Source: Symsagittifera roscoffensis
Taxonomy: Eukaryota; Xenacoelomorpha; Acoela; Convolutidae
NCBI RefSeq assembly: GCF_963678635.1
Contig: NC_087071.1
Location: forward strand, 40,071,797-40,135,796
Direction of reading: 5' to 3'
DNA: 64,000 nt
Shown here: positions 1-10,649 of the stretch, piece by piece
Numbering within the stretch: position 1 is the stretch's first letter
Layout: each line of letters opens with the position of its first letter
Notes under the pieces: model-generated
Seen by the model: the letters and a program-made list of their open reading frames with translations, nothing else
The model's database searches: none
What the model was told of the DNA's origin: nothing
Translations under genes and position numbers: made by a program

Positions 1-494
1 ATCAATATACATGCAATTTTGGACTGTCTGAGTCGTATTCGAAACAAACAAAGACACAACAAGGCTGGCAGCCTGCTGTACAATTGCAAAAAATTTCCAA
101 TCACATTCATGAAAAACTACAAAGAAACTTTAGTCTCGATTTTTTTTCAAACTAGCGTCGTTGTTATTGCGAGGTAGGACAAGAAAATTTTATGAACACG
201 TAGCAAAGTGTTTAATTAGAGGACGTATGTACTCAAAACTGATTGACAGACTTTTCGCCCCCTTTAAACGCATTAAATTTGAATTCGTATATAACTTTTG
301 CCAAGGAATCGCCGAAGGAACCCCAAGAAAATATATATTTTTTCTTATATATTCAAAATGATTTAGCCTTATTTTCATATAGTGAACGTGACTGCGCTCT
401 ATTCGCCCAAAGTGAGACACAACATCAATAAATTAAAAGTTGATTTTCTCATCACTGGTTCAACTTTTTGAAAAAAAAATCATCCTACGAATCA

Positions 495-665
495 CGAGTA
501 AGAGGGCAATTGTGATGCAATTTGGGAGCATTTGTTTTGCTTCAGTATCCAGAAGTGTCTCTATGCATTTCCCACCCACAAAAGCATCGGCAAATGCTCC
601 TTGCACATGTTCGCCGACTTTTTCCACTGACATTGGGGGTAGTTGATAAAATGGCGTATCGGCTC
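495..665 (-). pseudogene. Retropepsin-like protease remnant
   Basis: Minus-strand translation gives a short open stretch containing FVGGKCIETLLDTEA, which resembles the active-site region of retroviral-type aspartic proteases (usual core D-T/S-G). Here the glycine is replaced by Glu, so even this fragment would not be active as read. A different frame across the same DNA is also open, so the assignment rests on the motif alone. Its position downstream of Gln/Asn-rich, gag-like sequence fits a gag-protease order. It could be a chance match; the similarity to the glycine-rich strand plus the catalytic loop makes me favour it moderately. Confidence 0.45.
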
Positions 666-889
666 AATCTGTCTCTCCTCCTCTGTTGGGTTGTATGTTT
701 TTCTCCTCTGCATAAAGTGATTTATCGCGAGAAAAAATATCGCAGTTGTGTCTTCGGCCGGGACAAAGCCTTCTTGATACCTGTATCTTGTCCCGGACTT
801 CTGTAGTTTAAATGATTCGACGTGCTTGCTGGGCTTTCGTCTGACAAAAGAACAAACTGACCGCACTCAAAACTTGTGCCCTGGTTCGA

Positions 890-1700
890 AAGTTATTTTC
901 GCCCCAAATTTCCGCCTGTACGGTTGATTAGTCTAGCCATTTGTACTCTGATTGTGGTCAAACGAATGGCTGTGTTGCTGATCTGGTTCCTGCAGGGTAG
1001 GTTTTCGGCATAGGAAGAAGGGATAAGGGAGTAAAAAAGCTTACCCATCATGGCTGTCATATTTTTCAGATTGATCAGATGGTCGAACCGCATTTTCACA
1101 AGATCTTTGTGCTGCGGATTCTGCAATTGTATCTGAGCAACCAGTTTGTCGTGCTGCATGTTCTGCATCTGTGTTTGCGAAGCCAGTTTTGTCCAGAGTC
1201 TAGTCAGTTCTCGTCTGAAATTCTTCCAAGTTCACTTTAGTTCGTTTACATCCACCAATTTCTCTACCCTCTCCTATTGATCCAGTAATCATGCCTTGTA
1301 CGTCCTGCAAATATCCGTTATAATATCCGTTGAAAGTTTCGAGTTGTTCCCGCATAAGTACTTCCTGAAATGTGCCGCCGAATAAGCCGTCCTTGAACAG
1401 AAGAGCTGAAGAGCTGAAGAACTGAAGAGCTGTTCATTTCCAAATGCTGGGGTTGCTGAATGCGTTCTTTTTCTATAATAACCCTAGGGTTTTCTGTACA
1501 ATTCTGTGGATGGCGCCAAAAAGTTTTTTCAATGGTCAACCCGAGGTCATCAGGGGCCCATATTTCAAATTCGGGGTAAAAATTCCATGTTTCTTTTGCT
1601 TCCAATATCATTTTGCCGCGAAAGAGCTATCAACATACGAAGAAGTAGCTGGTGAGATTTTACAAACGCTTCCAGGATTTGTTACTATTACTTGTCGGCC
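890..1700 (-). pseudogene. Possible gag remnant (Gln/Asn-rich)
   Basis: Two minus-strand open stretches (about 1611-1318 and 1168-893) are rich in Gln, Asn and charged residues, including HDKLVAQIQLQNPQHKDLVK. That is compatible with the helical region of a retrotransposon Gag upstream of the protease-like fragment. No zinc knuckle or capsid homology is recognisable, and the two pieces are in different frames. On the minus strand a TGGCGCC sequence at about 1512-1518 resembles the start of a tRNA primer-binding site, but no LTR end (CA) precedes it. The call rests mainly on context. Confidence 0.3.
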
Positions 1701-3055
1701 GAAAAGTAATTATAGCCTCACTCTCTGATTTTGGTGAACTGCCTAACTCCACTCTGATCGTTTTGCACTTATGACATAGCGATGAAAGTAGTAGTGAAGC
1801 AAACCTAGGAGTTTCCCCATCTATGTTTATGAAAAACAGAAGTTTGGCCCCATTACAACTGTTGATACTGAGTTCTAGGAGGTAAAATTACCCTTCCGAG
1901 AACCGTTATCACTTGGGACTGAGAATGTCGATTTTTGCACGCCCAGCTCAGAGCATTTTTAGTATTCCTTTTCGAGTTTCACTGAGTTGGCTTAAAAACT
2001 TCTCATTTGTGGGAAGAAGTTTTGCCCTTCTCCTTGCCCATTTATAAAAATTGGTGTGACAACTTCTTTTTTCTTGAACCCTATGAGCAGAGCTTTCGCT
2101 TGCCTGACTAATTTTATTGTCTAATATATCCTATGCTCAGAATACTCTAGCAAAAACACAAGAGAATCACGGATTCTACAATCTTTCCTTCTAGTCAGAT
2201 TTTCCCCCAAAGAAAATTTTTTCAACTAAGATTTTGATGTATTGTTCATCTAAGCTCTAACACTATTGCACACTTTCGTTGCTCAAGACATAACCTAATA
2301 ATCCTGCTAGTCTTCAAACTTAGAAAATTTCCTAGCAACTTTTATTTGTATTCTGGTTCCTGTTTTTATGAAGAGTACAACTGTAATCTGTTGGCGGATC
2401 TACCGTTCAGTCTCCAAAGTGTAAAATTTTCTACAAAATAATGTTCAACAATGGGCTAGGAGCAGCCTGGATAAAGAAATTGATTGAAGCAAAAAATACT
2501 CTGCGTAGTAATATCCAAGCTTCATTTCAAAAAGTAGAGTTTTTATCCATCAGTCACTTAATACTCCGAAAGAAAAAACACAACAGTCACACAAGAGTGT
2601 GAGGGATAATTAGATAGATTTCAGACAAAAATTTATTTTAAGTATTAGATATAAGTACAAGGATCTTAAGTGAGCAACGATCCCTATAAATGAAAAAAAT
2701 TGCTGAACAATTTGTTTTAACAATTAATTTCGACAATCCCATAACAAACAGGTCGCAAACCCCATGCGAAGGTTCAGAGCTTCTCTTTGATTCAAACACT
2801 GAAAATTTCTCTGGAAGCCAATCTTCAGCTTCTCTCGAGATTTTATCATGCTTTTTTTCCCCTGTGGATTCAAATATATGTCTTCACTGCGTCACTCTAT
2901 GGATTCATCGTGGCTACGCTAATTATGAATTTTCGTAGGTATTCTTCTCCTTCGTAATTTTCTGGGCCATCGAAGAAATCAGATCACCACTAAGACGCTG
3001 TCGCTTCCTTAAAGCGGTTGTTTTGGTTTCAATGTCACCTCAACATAGCGTTTCA
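1700..3055. other. Unassigned interval between gag-like and integrase debris
   Basis: About 1.35 kb without a recognisable gene. In a 5'-to-3' reading of the minus strand it lies between the last integrase-tail fragment and the gag-like fragment, where an LTR and untranslated leader would be expected. I could not find a duplicated LTR or clear TG...CA ends. A short minus-strand open stretch at about 2700-2860 (containing EDWLPEKFSVFESKRSS) has no assignable function. Confidence 0.4.
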
Positions 3056-3059
3056 ACAA

Positions 3060-5615
3060 GTTTAATGGCAGGTACTCACACGATTGGACAGCTTTGATAA
3101 CTGGTGATTGATTCTGTACATCCTGGTCGTCACATTAGGTGCTCCTTCCCACAGTTCGAAAAAAAAATTTAATTTTACTTTGGTTTTCAAACTTTCCTAA
3201 AATCAGTTATCAGTCGCATAGTGTTTCCCGAGATCGTTCTTCAGTTACTCTTTATTTTATCGACTCTGGTCCGTCCCCTGTATTTTTTGGAGGTCCTGTG
3301 TCCTCTATCGCGTCTTCCTCATCATCTTTCCTGTAGAATAAAGTCAATCGGATACTGTCACTACTGACCGTGCACAAAGCTAAAGGGCACAGCTCCCGTT
3401 ATTCGATAAACCGTCGTTTTGGACATAAAAATCAAGTACGGCAACGTCATTTCCAACAATTTGGATTCTCTCAACAAAGTTTTGATCTAAAATCGGGCCA
3501 CTTTTCTACTTCTATTTTGCGGTTTATTCTGAGAAGTCTGAGTTAGGTCGATACCCTTATGCCTGCCCGTTTCTCGGAACGTTTTGCCACCAAATTTTTT
3601 CCCTTGATTTGTGCACAAAACATTTGATCCACCGAGCTTCAGCGCCTAATTCTCCATTATCTCACGAGCCACGTCCGCAGAATCTGTTGATGTCAGCAAA
3701 TTTACACTTGCATAAGCCGTGTAAAAGTCCGTCATTAAAATCACTTGCTTCGCTCTGGTGCTGGTTGCTCAGTCGCTCTTGGAACTAAGTTATCAACTGT
3801 GCTGAACCTAGTTTCTGCATCAAATGGGACCTGAATCGCATTTCGCTTCTCCTTCATCTCTGAAAAAAGTAGTGCAAGGCTTGGTATTATTTGTTTTTTC
3901 TTTCAATGCCCATCCTGATTGTTTGCCACCAGAAACTCGTTTCATCATCTTTAAGGGACAGGTGCTACACATCAATCGGTTTGTACAGCTTTGATAATTG
4001 GTTATTGAGTCCGTACGTCCTGACCGTCACAAGATATGCTCCTTCTCACGGGTCGAAGTGCTTTAAAAAAATAGTTTTTTTTTTAACTTGCCCAGAACTA
4101 GTTTCCAGTCGGATAGCGTTACCTGAGATTGTTCTTCCGTTACTCGTAGCTTTATCGACTCTGGTTTTCCCCAGTATTTTGTTTTTGCGCTTTTGTGTGC
4201 GTCTCGGCCCATTCCTCGGATCGTTTCGCCAGCAAAACTTTTCCCTTGATTTGTGCACAAGACATTTGAACCATCGAACTTCAGCGCCTTTTTCTCCGCT
4301 ATCTCAGGAGCCACGCCCACAGAGTTTCGTTTGTTTTAACATGTTTAGTGGCAGGTGCTACAATTCACCCTTTTTGGACGGCTTCGATAACTGGTAATTG
4401 AGTCTATGAATCCTGGCCTTCACCAGATATGCTCTTCTCATAGACTGAAGCGCTTTTTATGATAATTTTAGTTTTCAAACTTTCACAGAACTACTTCTCA
4501 AGTCGGATAGTGTATCCCAAGATCGTTCTTCTATTACTCTTTTCTCTGTTGACTCTGATAAGACCCCAGTACTTCTCCTGCGCTGCTGTGTGCGTCTCAT
4601 AACTGCTCGTTTAGCTATTCCAAAAATCTCAATCATTTGTTCGTCATGAGCTTTCCAGTAGAAAACGCAAATCGGATACTTAGACTACTGTCCGTGTCCC
4701 TTACTAACCAGTGTAGCTCCCGATATCCGAGTCGCTCTGGTGCTGGTTGTTCAATCGCTCTTGGAACTAAGTTATCAACTGTGTTGCACCTAGTTTCTGG
4801 ATCAAATGAGACCTGACTCGCTTCTCGCTTCTCCCTCCCGTCTGAACTATGTAGTTCACAGCTTGGGAATCATTAGTTTTTTTTCTTTCATTGTCCATCC
4901 TGATCATTTGCCTCAAGAAACTCGTTTCAAAATGTTTAATGGCAGGTGCTACAACTCACTCGGTTTGGACAGCTTTGATAACTGGTAATTGAGTCTGTAC
5001 ATCCTGGCTGTCCCAAGAGAACTGCTCGTCTAGCCCTTCCAATAAAATTCTCAATCAAGTCTTCGTCATGAGCTTTCCTGTAGCATTTGTCAGTCGGACA
5101 CTGAAACTACTGTCCGTGCCCCATACTAAATGGCGTAGCTCCCGACATCCGATTAATTGTCGTTTTGTATATAAAAATCAAATAAGCAATGTCCAACCTC
5201 TTGGATTCTCCCAAAAAAACTTTAACATCAGGCCAGTTTAATTAGTTGGCGGATTATGCAGAGAAGTCTGAGTGTAGATCGGTATTCATAAGCCGGTACA
5301 TATCTTGGATCGTTTCGCAACTAAAAAGTTTTCCTGGATATGTGCACAAGACATTTGGACCACCGAACTTTAGCGCCCAATTCTCCACTATCTCACGAGC
5401 CATTCCAAAAATTGCTCCATCAAGTCTTCGTCTTGAGCTTTCCTGTAGAATACGTCAATCGGAAACTGACACTACTGTCCGTGCGCCATACTAAATGGCT
5501 CAGCTCCCAATATTCGATTTAGTATCGGTTTGTACATCAAAAAAAGAATACGGCAATAAAAACTTTTCCTCGATATGTGCCCAAGACATTTGCACCAACG
5601 AACTTTGTCTCTGTG
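3060..5615 (-). pseudogene. Tandem, rearranged Ty3/gypsy integrase 3'-half fragments
   Basis: Three types of block recur in the minus-strand reading. (a) Integrase core pieces around VLCTNQGK, preceded by an ENW.LK stretch (about 3560-3850, 4060-4320, 5280-5420, 5540-5615). (b) A post-core block GATPFSM.HGQ...PIDVFYRKA (about 3140-3420, 4490-4730, 5030-5245, 5395-5520), matching the HG.E..LPID region typical after Ty3/gypsy integrase cores. (c) A tail with NYQLSKL.KPSE (about 3060-3110, 3960-4040, 4340-4410, 4930-5025), as in the GPY/F-type C-terminal module. Copies are truncated, frameshifted and partly fused; at 4320-4046 core and C-terminal parts are joined by a deletion. Block (b) carries the same in-frame TAG right after HGQ in all four copies (5472-5474, 5107-5109, 4685-4687, 3361-3363). 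Confidence 0.7.
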
Positions 5616-5784
5616 GATAACAAACTTAGTCTTTTTTTCTCATTTTTTGAGATGCCATGCTTTAAGATAGGCTGAACATTACTCAGGGCGATAAGATAGT
5701 GTATATGTTTTCCCATGACTTATTACTTATTATAGGAAAAGTAGAAGGGTGAGGGAGAGTGGGGGGGGGGGAGTTTTGTTGCAG

Positions 5785-6100
5785 ACTTCCATGTATTAAG
5801 ATAAGGAAAAGAGAATCCGGTCTGCAAGCTATGTATTAAGATAGGGAATAGATTTTCCAATGTATTAAGATAGGGAATAGGTTTCCCAATGTATTAAGAT
5901 AGCAGGTTTCAGATGGTAAGTTTCAGATGGTAAGTTTCAGAAAAATTTTTGGCGCCCAATCTTACCATGTTTTAGGATAGTGTTTAGATTTCCCATGTAT
6001 TAGGATGATGTATAGATATCCCTATGTATAAGGATTAGAAATTAATTCTATTAACACAGGGAATAGGTTTCCCAATGTATTAAGATAGGGAATGGTAAGG
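5785..6100 (+). repeat. Tip repeats: ATGTATTAAGATAGGGAATAG units
   Basis: Units of about 25-30 bp built on TGTATTAAGATAGGGAATAG, often followed by TTTCCCA, occur in tandem and with interruptions at the outer part of the left arm. They are followed by GATGGTAAGTTTCAG-type repeats. The mirror-image set lies at about 20130-20480. Iterated subterminal motifs like these are commonly where a transposase or a replication protein binds, but that role is inference here. Confidence 0.7.
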
Positions 6101-8801
6101 TTTCAATGTGATGGTAAGAAAATGGTAAGAAAAACAGTATATTTTGGATTTTGTGTGGAAATGTCTAGTTTTTTCGCATAAATCTCGGCATGCGTTATGT
6201 AAATTTGAGTATTACATGTAGAATGTGTAATGATGAGATTATGTTCATTTGTTCATGGTAAGTCCATGGTAAGATGTGCAAAAATTTGGAAATGTTTACA
6301 AAAAAAATGATATTTTTTCAAACAACTTCAAAACACGATAAGATTTGATATAGTTTCACTTAATAACTATTTTATTAAATGATCCTTTTTTTGAAACTAT
6401 ATTCAATCTAACTTAAACTATGCTGAAACCTACTGAAACAATTTCAAAGTTTTTGGAAAAAATTGCAAAAATTTCAAATATCTCAAGCTTTGGCAAGTTT
6501 TTTGTTGCTTTTGATCTAATTTTGAAAAATAAGGATATTTCAAGAGTTTAAAATTAAGCTCAAATTGGATTTCAATTGGTATCATGTTGAGACACTGATA
6601 CAAAACTTTGAATGGAAATATGGATTTTTCCACAATTTTCATTCAAAATACTCAAATACGATAAAATTTACCCAACCTTTAGCTAAAAAGTGGTTTATTT
6701 AATGCTCTGAACACATTTAGCTCATATTAGCTGAATCAATATTGGTACTTCCGAAAGTAAGGTAATTAATCCTAATTTTCGAGAAAATAAAAATTAATCA
6801 AATCTATCCAAAGTTTTCCATTTTTAACCTTTCAATTGTGTAATTAACTGGTTTTTTGTTCAATTCAAGGAAAATTAACCTTAGAATCTCCATTCAATTA
6901 AAAATAAGAGCAATATTCTTTGAAATTTCTAGATCAAATTCCATGATCCTGCTCCTCCTCAGTTTTTTTCTCAAAGAATCACCCAAACTTTTACAAAAAT
7001 TACAACTTCTGAGAAGTTTTCAACGTTATTATCAATAATAAGTGCCAGATCATTGATAAAAATTGAACATTTTAATGCTAAAATTGACTAAAAATGGGGT
7101 ATATTTCTCTTAAAAAAAATTAGATTGTATGATTTTCAAAAAAAATCTTCTTCAAAACTGATGATTATCTCTCTGTTGCTTCTACAACGTAATTTTCATG
7201 GTTTTTCCGTAGAAAATTTCCATGTCTTAAGCTTATTCTTGCTTTCTGCTTATTGCATGTTTTCGCTCTTGAACTCACTTCGCAAGAATTTTTAGTCAGA
7301 ACTGAGCAATTTAGGAGAAAATAGTATCAATTGAACGAACACATTGTTGGCAGAGATAAAATTAGAACTGATAACGTCTAATTGTTACCATCTAATATGT
7401 ACATGTTCTCCTTTAGGTTCCCTTGTTTAGTTTCTACAGCAAACTTTTTCAGCAAAAACCCAACTTTTGAGATCATTAATTATCAAATTTCTCTCAAAAT
7501 AGTTTGTAATTCGATTTTTGTTCTTGATTTTTTGTCGGAAGTTTTCTCAAAAATGTCGAAGTGAGAAAGATTCGCTGCTATTTTAAGCATTTGATAGCAC
7601 ATGTATAATTTGAGAATTTTAGGGTGTTTTTTTACGTTGATTTCTTAGAATACATTAAGAGCAGTTCTAATGTTTATAATCTGCAAAACCTTTTGAAGTA
7701 GAAATACGCAAGCGAACTTAGTTCCAAATTTCTCCAACATTTATAACATCTGAACAACCTGTTCTCAAAAACAGCGATTAAGGAAAAGAAATCATCGTGC
7801 AAACTGTAACATTTGAAAAATTTTGCGAACTTCATTAAGCAAAAACTCAATAATTCAACTTTTATGTTGGATTTTTTCTGAAGATGTAATAAATAAGCTA
7901 AATTTTATTTTAAAAAATCTCTAAACTCCTGAAGAATTAAATTGAGTTTCTATCTCAATTTGATTTTTCTGAGTTTCTGCTTCATCTACTATATTCCAAC
8001 TTAATCAAACTCGAACAAAGTTTTATTTGAAAATTGAGTTTCAGAGGGGAAAATGTATGATTTCAACCAACGTTCCTTAATCCGAAGCAGAATTAAAAAC
8101 ATAAATCTTTTTTAAAAAAACTTCAAATTATTTTCTCGACCTATAACTGTATGTTGCTGTTTCAACTCTGAATTTATTTTTAAGTAAATTTTTGGTTGAG
8201 AATAATGTATATTAATATCTTGAAATTTTCAAATGTTAGCCAAACATACATTTTCCAGGACAGTAGTCATTTTTTTTCTGAATCGTAAGAAAAAAAGAAA
8301 AAAACTTAATTCTTAGTAAATCAATCCCCAATATATGCTACGCACTACTCTATGATTACTTTTACAAGCACTAAGCAGGGAAAACTTTAAAATGGTTATT
8401 AGATAAATCCTTTCAATTAATCAATGTTTTATAAATATCCAGTTTTTTATAGTATTTCAACAAATACTTAAGCTCTCACTAGCGTATGTGATTAACTGTT
8501 ACTACAAATTTATCGCAACAGAATCCCCGCAAGCTGGTAACCGATGGAGTTTTTACAGTAAATGGAAGATTTTTGGATCGATTTCCATTGAAAATTTCAA
8601 GACAATTTGAACTCGGTTGTTGCTGGTTTTATCATCAATCAGAACCTTTGAATTGACAAAAAAAAAGAATAATGATGAAAACACTGTAAATTTTTTACTA
8701 GAAGTTTTTCAAATTTAGTGTAAAGTTTTTTCAGATTCAGTCAAAAATTATTAGTCAAAGTATTTTGTACTATCTTTTTATTAAAAATATATCAAAGTTA
8801 C

Positions 8802-9028
8802 CTTCTCTTGGAGTGTGTTTTGAGACTGCTAAGCACATAATTTAAAATTATGTTGACAATGCTTCTTCTTGATATGATTAGTAAGTTCCTCGCTGCTATT
8901 TGTATAAAAATTACAATTGGAACACTTCAAAACGCCACAGTGGTTTCGATGTCTTGGTGCGTGTAAGCGAGTGTATTCTCTTCCACATTCAAGACATGCA
9001 ATTCTTTCAATTTATTCAGTGATGGCAT
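8802..9028 (-). pseudogene. Left-arm copy of the two-zinc-finger gene, frameshifted
   Basis: The minus-strand sequence starting at ATG 9028-9026 is the counterpart of the right-arm gene at 16812. A one-base deletion shortly after the fifth codon shifts the frame, and the Gln-encoding CAG context near the exon end has a TAG instead of a TCAG (TGTGCTTAGCAG against TGTGCTCAGCAG). The DNA still shows both Cys/His clusters and the same splice donor (GAAG|GTAAC, donor GT at 8801-8800), so the loss of frame is recent relative to the overall divergence of the arms. No intact product is possible from this copy as read. Confidence 0.75.
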
Positions 9029-9244
9029 CTCAATAAATAGAAAAAGAAAAAATGGGAGATTTAGAATTTCCCAAATTTTTAGAAAAGAAAAGTTGAATAA
9101 CTTCAAAAAATTAAAAATAAAAATAAATAAAAAAAGGAAATTTCCTAACCAATAGCTTTCAACGTGAAAGAAAATCAGAATGCAATTACTATTTAGCCGA
9201 GTTAAAATGAAATTTTTGCAATCTAACCATGGAGTTTTCAAATG

Positions 9245-9480
9245 TTTTGCTATCAACCAATCAGAATCGAGCAATAATTATTTTGAAATTTTTACCTTTT
9301 CTGATATCAACCAATCAGAATCGACTTTCAATGGTCATGGAATTTTTAATAAATTTTATGTCAACCAATGAAAACTGAGTCCTGCTTCTCATAGGTTTTT
9401 TAAACAATTTTAATATCAAACAATCAGAATTGAATAATATTTTAGTAACAATGTTTGTTGGAAATCAACCTATTAGAATC
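9245..9480 (+). repeat. Iterated CCAATCAGAATCGA motifs (left inner end)
   Basis: Short motifs TATCAACCAATCAGAATCGA recur at about 9251, 9303, 9361, 9417 and 9465, the last copies degenerate. They span the junction between the left arm and the unique interior. The complementary form GATTCTGATTGGTTGATA is found at the right arm's inner end (about 16470-16590). The core CCAATCAG is shared with the separate iterated set at 10281-10460. Each contains a CCAAT box, so a promoter or origin role is plausible; this is inference. Confidence 0.65.
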
Positions 9481-9956
9481 AAGCATTTTCTAAAAGTGAA
9501 CTGTTTATTAATCAAAAAAAAATTAATCATTATTTGAAAAATGTCTATCAAAAAACATCTGAATTTCCTCGAGTTACTCTACAAGAAAAAAAAATTCCAA
9601 TTAATTTTCTTATTGATGAAACAGATGTTGAATCTTACTTTTTTCACAGTTTTTTGGATGTTTATGTTGTCCAAAATAGAGTTCTCCGACTAAGTAAAGG
9701 TCTCTTCAGAGAAACTAACTCAATCAAAGAGTTCACTTGTGATCCACATATTGCGTGTCAAAGCTTCAAGCTTACGGCTGAATTACACCTCACAAGGAAA
9801 GAAATTTTGTTTATTCTCGAGAATTTGAAACTAATCAAAAAGCCGTACGATAATATATCAAAAAATCTTTTTATCCCCTACCCATTACCCAAATTTGTAA
9901 AAACTCCCCGGCAAAACTCTTTATTCCTTCATTTCTTTGAGGGTTTTCAAAGTTGA
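9477..9956 (+). CDS. Unrecognised ORF, possibly an exon (no ATG)
   Basis: An open frame of about 160 codons runs from after a TAG at 9474 to a TGA at 9954-9956. It contains no Met codon, so it is either an exon, uses a non-AUG start or is a 5'-truncated gene. The most coding-like part is C-terminal: a Cys-containing stretch CDPHIACQSFKLTAELHLT followed by a predicted helix KEILFILENLKLI and a basic, proline-containing end. I do not recognise the family. It is the first ORF inside the left arm and lies immediately after the iterated CCAATCAG motifs, in the same direction as most interior ORFs. Confidence 0.45.
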   Translation, partial: NQAFSKSELFINQKKINHYLKNVYQKTSEFPRVTLQEKKIPINFLIDETDVESYFFHSFLDVYVVQNRVLRLSKGLFRETNSIKEFTCDPHIACQSFKLTAELHLTRKEILFILENLKLIKKPYDNISKNLFIPYPLPKFVKTPRQNSLFLHFFEGFQS

Positions 9957-10280
9957 AAATCCTGCTTGATTCGGTTTGGAATCAGTTTTCCAGAGAATTG
10001 CTTTGAACAATTCATCAAATTCGAGTTATCCTCCCAAATTTACATAAGAATCAAAGAACTTGACTATATACTCAAAAATCAACAATTTCTCATTGATAAC
10101 ATACAAAAAAGTTTATTATCTTGATGAAAAAGTTTGTAGAGATGCTACTTGTTCGTTATTCTTTTGTTATTTATATCACCAATATTTCTTATTTTTAAGG
10201 CAAACAACTTTCGGTCTTTTTTTGCAATTGCTTTTGTGTATATTTTTACTTATTTGGAAGAATTAAGTCCTTAAAAACTT

Positions 10281-10465
10281 CTCTGATTGGATACGACAAC
10301 TAGAACAAAAATGAAAATTTTTGCGATTGGAAACGACAATACCCGAAATGGAGCTTTGTTTCCAATTGGACACGACTTTTATCCAAGAAGGCCATAAAAG
10401 AAAGCTGAAATCTGATTGGACACGACTACAATCCAAATAAGGAAAATCAAGTCTGATTGGCCAAA
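10281..10465 (+). promoter_or_regulatory. Five iterated CTGATTGGACACGAC motifs upstream of an ORF
   Basis: Copies start at about 10283, 10323, 10361, 10411 and 10451, spaced roughly 30-50 bp apart: CTGATTGGATACGAC, GCGATTGGAAACGAC, CCAATTGGACACGAC, TCTGATTGGACACGAC and TCTGATTGGCC. They lie 190-370 bp upstream of the ATG at 10650. A CT-rich, locally duplicated leader (CTACCYCCTCTCTCAGC at about 10540-10555 and 10590-10606) follows. The arrangement looks like an upstream activating array or a replication-protein binding array. The shared ATTGG core with the arm-end motifs suggests one binding factor. Confidence 0.55.
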
Positions 10466-10649
10466 CCCACGCATTCGAGTTAAAGGTATCCCTAACTCCT
10501 AACTAAAAATCGTTTTATTTTCAACTTAATTACCGTCAACTACCTCCTCTCTCAGCTCTAAATACCTTAATTTCAACTTATCTTCCGTCAGCTACCCCCT
10601 CTCTCAGCGCTTTCTTGTTTTTACTCTTTTACTCAATTAATTGCTCAAA

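Larger units (their letters stand above)
1..5615 (-). mobile_element. Degenerate Ty3/gypsy-type LTR retrotransposon debris
   Basis: The stretch is less AT-rich than the rest of the window and carries retroelement motifs on the minus strand only. A probable gag/protease remnant lies at about 500-1700, and several copies of the 3' half of a Ty3/gypsy integrase lie at 3060-5615. Read on the minus strand, integrase precedes gag/protease. That is the order expected where the 3' end of one element abuts the 5' end of another, or after rearrangement. Reverse transcriptase would be expected left of position 500 and was not recognised. No reading frame is intact. Family level (Ty3/gypsy) is inferred from the motif that follows the integrase core; the lineage is not determined. 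Confidence 0.65.
5660..9405 (+). repeat. Left terminal inverted repeat arm
   Basis: The inverted counterpart is at 16425-20580. Anchors include the GC-bearing tip TGAGGGAGAGTGGGG (about 5750) matching its complement near 20500, the interval 7900-8640 matching 17170-17960, and the inner end GATATCAACCAATCAGAATC (9302) matching the complement near 16530. It contains the broken zinc-finger copy (8802-9028) and four or more short tip repeats (5790-6100). The remainder (about 6440-8800) is AT-rich with no supportable gene. Confidence 0.85.

Noticed and set aside
1505-1525. Retroelement primer-binding site at TGGCGCC (minus strand)
   Set aside because: The seven-base match is short, and no LTR end with CA lies just before it; mentioned only as a weak hint in the gag entry.
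4046-4397. 168-codon plus-strand frame at 3891-4397
   Set aside because: The minus strand here carries the integrase-like motifs; the plus-strand frame is the shadow of that coding history.
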